The notes under the pieces were generated by a model. It did no database searches and had not been told where the DNA came from. It worked only from the letters and a program-made list of their open reading frames with translations. From an uncultured bacterium (GTDB lineage: Bacteria > Verrucomicrobiota > Kiritimatiellia > RFP12 > UBA1067), in assembly GCA_946401765.1 (NCBI GenBank), contig CAMIVJ010000105.1:1-8635 (forward strand): a DNA stretch of 8,635 bases. Reading direction: 5' to 3'. The position numbers and the translations under genes are program-made. The first letter of the stretch is position 1. Every line of letters begins with the position of its first letter. Shown one piece after another: positions 1-5,827 of the stretch.

Positions 1-2
1 TG

Positions 3-2960
3 CGCGAGGAATACCCCGACACTGTCTTCATGCTAGAAGGTCTTGGCGGCAAGCTCGAGACTACCGACCGGCTTCTGCGCGAGTCGGATCTCGACTGGGC
101 CTACTCGGAGATCTTCCAGACCTACGACCGCGCGGCCTTCGAATGGTACCTCCCCGGCGCCATCGACCGAGCCCGCAGCGGCGGCACGCTCGTCCACTTC
201 GCCGAAACACACGACAACGACCGCCTTGCCAAGGGCGGCGAAACATGGGCCCGGCTTCGCGTGGCCCTTGCCGCGCTCCTGAGCCACCAGGGCGCATGGG
301 GCATCGCCAACGGCGTGGAGTGGTTCGCCACCGAGAAGATCGACGTACATGGCAAGAACGATCTCAACTGGGGCGCACAGCGCAACATGGTGGACTTCAT
401 CGCGCAGCTCAACGCGCTCGTCTCGCGCCATCCCGATTTTTCAGGCAACGGCCCCATCTCTCTAGTTGAACGCGGCGACGGCAACTTTCTCGCAATCGTG
501 CGAGGCGCAACTCTCATCCTCGCAAACCTCGACTGCGCGCAAGGCGTGTCGGCGCACTGGGACGACGCCGCATTCCCGCGCGAATGCGACGCCTTCGATC
601 TTTTCCTTTCGCGCCGCGTGCATGTGGTTGACGGCCTTTGGCTGGCCCCGGGCGAGGTGCGTGTTCTTTCAATGCATGCGGTCCCCACCGTTCCTGCAAT
701 GCCCATTGCCCCCACTATCTCCGCCGTGCCCTCTGTTGACTTCTCATGCCCGGTCGACATCCGTCGCGAGATCTGTGTGCCGGCGGGCTGCTCGCTTCGT
801 GTGACGGCGCCACATCCGTTTCGTGTGAGAGTGAGAGACGGCGAGCGCACCATTGCCGTGGCGCGCAGCAAGGAGAATGCCGCCGTTCTCGCGATGCCGT
901 CCTATTCCGGCGATGGCACTCGCGCGGACGCGCGCGATCTGGACATCGTGGTGTACGCGCCTGGCGGCGTTGAGCGCGCCTCGTCGCGCATTATGCTGCT
1001 GCCTTCGCCCGACGCGGCGCGCGTGAAGATCGAGTATTCCGGCGACGAGATACGCCGCAATCTGGCACATCCCGGCGCTGGCGGACTTTTCGAGACGGTG
1101 CTTTCCGACGGCGCTGGCGCGGCGAGCCGCGTGAAGCTCGCCTGGGGCGAGGTGCGCTCACAGTACGACGCGCTATTCGCCGCGAACCCGAACGCGCGCG
1201 TGCCTGCAGATCGCATCGCTCTCTGGACGCGATGCCGCGCCTGGCTTCAGCACGAGGGCTATTCCCGCGAGGTCAACTGCGACTGCATAGAATCGTTCCG
1301 CGCAGATCCCGCAGGGCGCGCTGCAAAGTGGATATTCGCCGTGCCGTGCGGGATGGGGCGCCTGGTGAGATTCGAGTTTGTTCTTTCGCTTGGGCACGGC
1401 GAACGAGGCGGAGCGAGGCTTGTTGTGCGGCGCCTCTCGTCGGGAGATGCAGACCTTGACGCGGCGGTGCGTCTGGTGTTTCGTCCAGACGTCGAGTGGC
1501 GCAGCTTCCACGCCACCACGAAGGCGCAGGGCGCGGTGGAGACGGCCTTCGCGCGCGCGGTGAGAGAGTGGGACGGTGGTGCGGGATTCGACTTCGCGCC
1601 ATACGACGGCGGGCGCATGTCGTTCGGCGTGAGGGGAGGTGTGTTCCACCACGACGAGCAGTGGACATACTGCGTGTCGCATGCGGAGGAGGCGGAACGC
1701 GGCCAGGACGGCTGCGGTGATCTCTTTTCCCCGGGATGGATCTCATGTGACTTTGTGGTGGAAGACGAGGCGTCGCTGACGGCGGAATACGTGCCAGCCG
1801 ACGCGTCTGGACTTCTTCCGCTTGTCTCAGAGGCTAAGTCAGGTTCCGATGCCCAACGGGACGCTATGCCATCAATGAGCGTGCCGGACGCATTGCGCGA
1901 GGCGCTGACTCTCTTCATCGTGCGCCGCGACGACGTGAAGACCGTCATAGCCGGCTACCCGTGGTTCCTCGACTGGGGACGCGACACGTTCATCTTTCTG
2001 CAGGGAGCGATTCCCGCCGGATTCCGCAAGGAGGCGCTGCAGATCGTGGAGGCGTTCGCGCGCTTCGAGGAGAACGGCACTCTGCCGAACATCATATACG
2101 GAGAGACTGCTGGCAACCGCGACACGGTTGACGCGCCGCTCTGGTTCATACGCACGCTTGCGGTACTTGGAAGGGCGGCTGCGAAGTTTCGTCCGGTCGC
2201 CGAGTCAATAGTGGAGAACTACTTGAAGGGCACGCCGAACGGCATTCGCGTGGACGGAGAGAGCGGCCTCGTGTGGAGTCCTTCGCATTTCACCTGGATG
2301 GACACCAACTACCCCGCCTGCACGCCGCGCATGGGCTATCCGATCGAGATACAGGCGCTGTGGATAGCGGCGCTGCGCTATCTTGGCGGCGATAGGTGGA
2401 ACGCGCTTGCCGACAAGGCGGCGGCGTCCATCGCGAAGTATTTCTCGTGTGACGGACGCGATGGCCTTGCGGACTGCCTTGACGCGCCGAACGGCGAGCC
2501 AGCCTCCAAGGCCGCGCCCGACTGGGGCGTTCGCCCGAACCAGCTGTTGGCCGTGACGCTCGACGTGCTTCCCTCCGCCGAGCTCGCTCGCTCCGCGGTG
2601 CGCGCCTGTTCGCGTCTTGTGGTGCCGGGCGGCGTGAGATCGCTTGCGGCGGACGACAACCGCTACCGCGGGATCTATGCGGGAGACGAGGATTCAAGCC
2701 GCAAGCCCGCATACCACAACGGCACCGTGTGGGCGTGGCCTTTCCCGTTTTACGTTGAGGCGCTCGCGAAGACGGGCCTTGCCTCGAAGGAGACCGCTCT
2801 TTCGCTGCTCGCCTCGTGCGTGGAGAACATCAATGCCGGATGCGTGTGCCATGTCTCGGAGATTGCGGACGGTGATGCTCCGCACGCGCAGAAGGGCTGC
2901 CGCGCGCAGGCGTGGAGCGCGAGCGAGATCCTTCGCGTGTGGCTCAAGCTTTCGAAGTAG
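3..2960 (+). CDS. Glycogen debranching enzyme, GH13-GH133 fusion (5' end cut by window edge)
   Basis: Likely a two-activity debranching enzyme of cytoplasmic glycogen breakdown: 4-alpha-glucanotransferase plus amylo-1,6-glucosidase. The frame is open from the first base, so the ATG at 30 is internal and the true start lies upstream. Visible parts in order: the end of a GH13 barrel, with a region III-like FMLEGLGG (about nt 27-50; the Glu would be the general acid) and region IV FAETHDNDRLA (about 198-230); a Pro-rich linker (about 676-735); beta-rich segments; a middle domain with AERGQD...DLFSPGW (about 1695-1740), resembling the N-terminal domain of GH133 debranching enzymes; then the GH133 alpha/alpha barrel with PWFLDWGRDTF (1959-1991), TWMD...TPRMGYPIEIQALW (about 2290-2365), AYHNGTVWAWPF (about 2709-2745) and a C-terminal RAQAWSASEILRVW. 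GH13 regions I and II, including the nucleophile Asp, are outside the window, so transferase activity cannot be judged. The C terminus is complete. The family call is firm; the dual activity is inferred. Confidence 0.9.
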   Translation, partial: REEYPDTVFMLEGLGGKLETTDRLLRESDLDWAYSEIFQTYDRAAFEWYLPGAIDRARSGGTLVHFAETHDNDRLAKGGETWARLRVALAALLSHQGAWGIANGVEWFATEKIDVHGKNDLNWGAQRNMVDFIAQLNALVSRHPDFSGNGPISLVERGDGNFLAIVRGATLILANLDCAQGVSAHWDDAAFPRECDAFDLFLSRRVHVVDGLWLAPGEVRVLSMHAVPTVPAMPIAPTISAVPSVDFSCPVDIRREICVPAGCSLRVTAPHPFRVRVRDGERTIAVARSKENAAVLAMPSYSGDGTRADARDLDIVVYAPGGVERASSRIMLLPSPDAARVKIEYSGDEIRRNLAHPGAGGLFETVLSDGAGAASRVKLAWGEVRSQYDALFAANPNARVPADRIALWTRCRAWLQHEGYSREVNCDCIESFRADPAGRAAKWIFAVPCGMGRLVRFEFVLSLGHGERGGARLVVRRLSSGDADLDAAVRLVFRPDVEWRSFHATTKAQGAVETAFARAVREWDGGAGFDFAPYDGGRMSFGVRGGVFHHDEQWTYCVSHAEEAERGQDGCGDLFSPGWISCDFVVEDEASLTAEYVPADASGLLPLVSEAKSGSDAQRDAMPSMSVPDALREALTLFIVRRDDVKTVIAGYPWFLDWGRDTFIFLQGAIPAGFRKEALQIVEAFARFEENGTLPNIIYGETAGNRDTVDAPLWFIRTLAVLGRAAAKFRPVAESIVENYLKGTPNGIRVDGESGLVWSPSHFTWMDTNYPACTPRMGYPIEIQALWIAALRYLGGDRWNALADKAAASIAKYFSCDGRDGLADCLDAPNGEPASKAAPDWGVRPNQLLAVTLDVLPSAELARSAVRACSRLVVPGGVRSLAADDNRYRGIYAGDEDSSRKPAYHNGTVWAWPFPFYVEALAKTGLASKETALSLLASCVENINAGCVCHVSEIADGDAPHAQKGCRAQAWSASEILRVWLKLSK

Positions 2961-2965
2961 GTGCA

Positions 2966-2985
2966 GGGCGGACGGTCTGTCGCCC
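2966..2985 (+). terminator. Possible weak terminator hairpin after the debranching enzyme gene
   Basis: GGGCG (2966-2970) pairs with CGCCC (2981-2985) around a 10-nt loop, beginning five bases after the TAG stop. A short T run (TTTT, 2993-2996) follows only after a 7-nt gap, so this is not a standard intrinsic terminator. The position is right and a strong promoter follows, but the structure is marginal. Confidence 0.25.
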
Positions 2986-3036
2986 ATGCCGATTTTCGTT
3001 CTGGAAAAAAGAATCTGAAATTTTTTCGCAACCCCG

Positions 3037-3065
3037 TTGACACGCAAAAAGCGATTTGCTAAAAT
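3037..3065 (+). promoter_or_regulatory. Strong sigma70-type promoter for the repeat lipoprotein operon
   Basis: The -35 box TTGACA (3037-3042) matches the consensus exactly. A 17-bp spacer leads to a -10 box TAAAAT (3060-3065, five of six) preceded by an extended -10 TGC (3057-3059). The predicted transcription start is near 3072, giving a 5' leader of about 27 nt to the ATG at 3099. An A/T run (AAATTTTTTC, 3018-3027) lies about 45-54 bases upstream of that start, where an UP element would sit. This is the clearest promoter in the window and marks the start of a unit separate from the debranching enzyme gene. Confidence 0.85.
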
Positions 3066-3085
3066 ATGCGCGTGCTTACGAAAAG

Positions 3086-3091
3086 AAGGAG
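3086..3091 (+). promoter_or_regulatory. Ribosome binding site that fixes the lipoprotein start at 3099
   Basis: AAGGAG lies seven bases before the ATG at 3099, which is ideal spacing. An in-frame upstream ATG at 3066 touches the -10 box and precedes the predicted transcription start, so it cannot be used from this promoter. The RBS, the promoter and the signal peptide all point to 3099. Confidence 0.85.
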
Positions 3092-3098
3092 ACTTGAA

Positions 3099-5810
3099 AT
3101 GAAATCGATACATCCTATCTGCATGGCGTTTGCCGCTGCCGCGCTTCTTGCCGGATGCGCAACGCAGGAAATGTCCTCCACTCCGTTCTACACCGGAAAC
3201 GATGTGAAGTACACGGACAAAGTGGAAGACCGCGTGAGCCTCTGGCCGCTCCTCTACCACCGCGCGCCCGTGACGTCCGTCTTGTGGCCGCTCTTCTCGA
3301 GCGCCGACGATCATGTGGCGATCCGTCCGCTCTACTCCCAGTACATGAAGCACGGCAAGAGTGAATACAACGAATACAATGTGCTGTGGCCGATTGCGCA
3401 GTTCGACACGTGCAAAAACGACAACCGCATCTTTCCGGTCTTCTGGGGCGACGACTATTTCACCGTGTTCCCCGTCTTCTGGAACACGGACGACATCGTG
3501 GCCGTGCCGCCGGTGATCGTTGACAAGGACGGAGACGGCATGGCCGTGCTGCCGCTTTTCTTCTGGGACTGGAAGGACGACTTCAACACGCTATTCCCTC
3601 TTTGGTGGTACGATGGTTCGGATAGCGGCTACAAATTTTGGGCCGCTGCCGGTCTTGCCGGGGCCAAGTCGAGCAAATACAAAGACCACACGGACCGCAA
3701 GCAGTGGCTGCTGCCGCTTTTCTGGCACCATTCTGACGTTGATGGTGACTCCGAAGAGGAAACGTTGTGGGCGTGCGCCGGTCTGGGCGGCTATCGTCGT
3801 ACAGAGAAGGGGTTCAGGCATCATTGGCTGCTTCCTCTCTACATCTCCGACCGCGACGACTTCTATTCGCTGCCCTACTCGCGCGTGAACAAGGGATCCA
3901 AAGCGGTTACATCTTACTTCATGGCCGGCCTTGGCGGGCATTCCAGCGTGGACGGCAAATACGACTCGTCCTGGCTGTTTCCGATCTTCTCGCACAATGC
4001 TGCAGACGAGACGTTCGTGACGCCGCTCTGCTACAGCGACAAAGACACCCTCGTCACTCCCATCTACGGACACACCAAAGACGCCGACTGGCTTCTGCCT
4101 CTCTACTACCACGGCACCAACACCTTCATCACGCCTCTCTTCGGAGCCGCAAAAGAGGTCAACTGGGCAGTGCCTCTCTATTGGCAGGACGAGAACACGT
4201 TCCTCTCGCTCGCGTGGAGCCATTACCGCGGTCCCGACGGCAAGCTTGAGGCCGCCGTCTCCCCGCTTCTGCTCTCCGGATACAACCGCGACCGCAAGAC
4301 CGGCGACTCTATGGCGTATATTCTCGCCGGCCTCGCCGGACGCGTTGAGAAGGCCGATGGCACCGGCGGATCATGGGCGTTTCCGCTGTACTACAAGGAC
4401 GCCGAGACGTTCTTCACGCTTCTCTACGGCCACACAAAGACTTCCGAATGGCTCTTCCCGCTCTACTATCGTGAAGGCGACACGATGCTCACTCCCATTG
4501 CCGGACGTAAGGACGGCACGTCATGGGTGTTTCCGCTCTACATTCGCGACGAGAACAGCTTTACGTCCATCGCCTACTCCCACACCCGCAATCCGCAGAC
4601 GGGCGAGGAGAGCATGATCATCCCGCCTCTTCTCGCCGGATGCGCCTGGAACACAAATACGCAGGAAAGCGCCTGGGCCGCGCTTGCCGGCCTTGTGGGC
4701 AGCACCACCGCGAAAGACGGCTCGCACGAAAGGGATTGGTTCTTCCCGCTCTATGCGCGCGACAAGGATAGTTTCGTATCCATCGCCTATGCGCACAACC
4801 GCAATCCGCAGACGGGCGAGGAGAGCGTGATCATTCCTCCGCTTCTCGCCGGTTGCGCGTGGAACACCAACAACCAGGAAAGCGCGTGGGCCGCGCTCGC
4901 CGGCCTCGTGGGCAGCACCACGGCTAAGGACGGTTCGCACAGCAAGGACTGGTTCTTCCCCCTCTGGCACCACGAGGAGGACCGTTCGTTCACGAGTCTG
5001 CTCTTCGGATGGAATGGCGGTGGCACGTCGCAGACTAACAACTGGTGGCTTACTCCTCTAGTTGGCACCAAGAGCGGCAGGAACGAAGGATTCTGGCTCT
5101 TCCCGTTCATGTCGCAAACGCACTACGGCGACTTCTCGCGAATCGAATCGCTTGCAGGCGTCAAAGAGCTCCCGCCAGAGATCCAGTTCGAGGAGTATGC
5201 GTACACGAATTACGAGAAGAAGGTCTCGATGCGCCTCAGGGAGAAGAACGCCGTTCCGAGCGCCGGATCCAAAACGAAGGCGATGCTTTTCTTCACTCCC
5301 CGCAAGCGCTACGCATATGCATCGCTTTCCTGGGACGGCAAGACCTACCGTGTGCATGAAGAGTTCGACAATGGCAACGAGCTGCTTCTCAATTCCGAGA
5401 GCTCGCGTACAGTGACGTTCGACCCCAAGACGCGCAAGAAGACGGGCGAAGATGTGCGCGAGGAGCATACTGTGGGCCTGGGCGTAATCTACAACTCCAG
5501 CCGCAACGAGAACAAGAACACGATTGAGGAGAAGTCCAACACGCTCCTTGGAATCCTCTACAACAGGCGCAAGGATGTGGACAAGAAGAAGAACACCTCG
5601 TTCGAGGAGTCTGCAGTACTGTTGAAGGTCTGGCAGCGCGCCGAGAAGAACGGCGACGTGTCGGTGGACGCGTTCCCGGGCTTCACATACGACGCGAAGA
5701 AGAACGGCTACCGCAAGGTATCTCTGCTGTGGCGCCTCTTCCGCCACGTGAACGATCCCGAGAAGGGCACCACGCTCGACCTCTTCTTCATCCCGCTTTC
5801 GCGTCCATAG
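3099..5810 (+). CDS. Large modular-repeat lipoprotein (W-x-x-P-L-Y repeats), function unknown
   Basis: A 903-residue predicted lipoprotein from the ATG at 3099. The signal peptide has K2, a short Ala/Leu-rich core and lipobox L17-A-G-C20, so the mature protein should be lipidated at Cys20. From about residue 40 to 690 the chain is built of modules that open with an aromatic motif, W-[LFAV]-[LFV]-P-[LI]-[YFW], seen at least ten times. Short modules continue with D/E-x-x-(T/S)-F-x-(T/S)-x-x-Y-G-H; three successive Trp spacings are exactly 25 residues. Long modules add a (I)PPLLAG segment and a [AL]AGL[AGV]G signature (six copies), with two spacings of exactly 71. The alternating hydrophobic and polar pattern suggests stacked antiparallel beta hairpins. 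The last ~200 residues are non-repetitive, charged and rich in Lys/Glu. There is no transmembrane helix after the signal peptide. It is first in an operon with a DUF2339-type membrane protein. I do not recognise a named family. A surface or periplasmic structural or binding role is inference only. Confidence 0.85.
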   Translation: MKSIHPICMAFAAAALLAGCATQEMSSTPFYTGNDVKYTDKVEDRVSLWPLLYHRAPVTSVLWPLFSSADDHVAIRPLYSQYMKHGKSEYNEYNVLWPIAQFDTCKNDNRIFPVFWGDDYFTVFPVFWNTDDIVAVPPVIVDKDGDGMAVLPLFFWDWKDDFNTLFPLWWYDGSDSGYKFWAAAGLAGAKSSKYKDHTDRKQWLLPLFWHHSDVDGDSEEETLWACAGLGGYRRTEKGFRHHWLLPLYISDRDDFYSLPYSRVNKGSKAVTSYFMAGLGGHSSVDGKYDSSWLFPIFSHNAADETFVTPLCYSDKDTLVTPIYGHTKDADWLLPLYYHGTNTFITPLFGAAKEVNWAVPLYWQDENTFLSLAWSHYRGPDGKLEAAVSPLLLSGYNRDRKTGDSMAYILAGLAGRVEKADGTGGSWAFPLYYKDAETFFTLLYGHTKTSEWLFPLYYREGDTMLTPIAGRKDGTSWVFPLYIRDENSFTSIAYSHTRNPQTGEESMIIPPLLAGCAWNTNTQESAWAALAGLVGSTTAKDGSHERDWFFPLYARDKDSFVSIAYAHNRNPQTGEESVIIPPLLAGCAWNTNNQESAWAALAGLVGSTTAKDGSHSKDWFFPLWHHEEDRSFTSLLFGWNGGGTSQTNNWWLTPLVGTKSGRNEGFWLFPFMSQTHYGDFSRIESLAGVKELPPEIQFEEYAYTNYEKKVSMRLREKNAVPSAGSKTKAMLFFTPRKRYAYASLSWDGKTYRVHEEFDNGNELLLNSESSRTVTFDPKTRKKTGEDVREEHTVGLGVIYNSSRNENKNTIEEKSNTLLGILYNRRKDVDKKKNTSFEESAVLLKVWQRAEKNGDVSVDAFPGFTYDAKKNGYRKVSLLWRLFRHVNDPEKGTTLDLFFIPLSRP
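4566..4991 (+). repeat. Two tandem 213-bp coding repeats (71-residue modules)
   Basis: Copy 1 spans 4566-4778 and copy 2 spans 4779-4991, residues 490-560 and 561-631 of the lipoprotein. By hand alignment the first 60 residues differ at six positions (54/60 identical). Shared landmarks are RNPQTGEES, IIPPLLAGCAWNT, QESAWAALAGLVGSTTAKDG and DWFFPL. At DNA level many differences fall in third codon positions. The repeat stays in frame and is exactly one long module, so it looks like a relatively recent unequal duplication within the gene. Confidence 0.9.
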
Positions 5811-5812
5811 TC

Positions 5813-5820
5813 AAGGAGGA
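5813..5820 (+). promoter_or_regulatory. Perfect Shine-Dalgarno site for the DUF2339 gene
   Basis: AAGGAGGA begins two bases after the lipoprotein stop codon and lies seven bases before the ATG at 5828. With only 17 bases between the two genes and no room for a separate promoter, this supports co-transcription with the upstream lipoprotein gene. Confidence 0.85.
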
Positions 5821-5827
5821 TTGAATC

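Noticed and set aside
3066..3098. Upstream in-frame ATG giving an 11-residue longer lipoprotein
   Set aside because: It abuts the -10 box and precedes the likely transcription start, lacks a ribosome site, and would spoil the N-terminal signal peptide; ATG 3099 has an ideal AAGGAG.
4566..4991. CRISPR-like or mobile-element explanation for the tandem repeats
   Set aside because: The repeats are 213 bp, directly adjacent, in frame and encode a protein module; there are no spacers, terminal inverted repeats or transposase.
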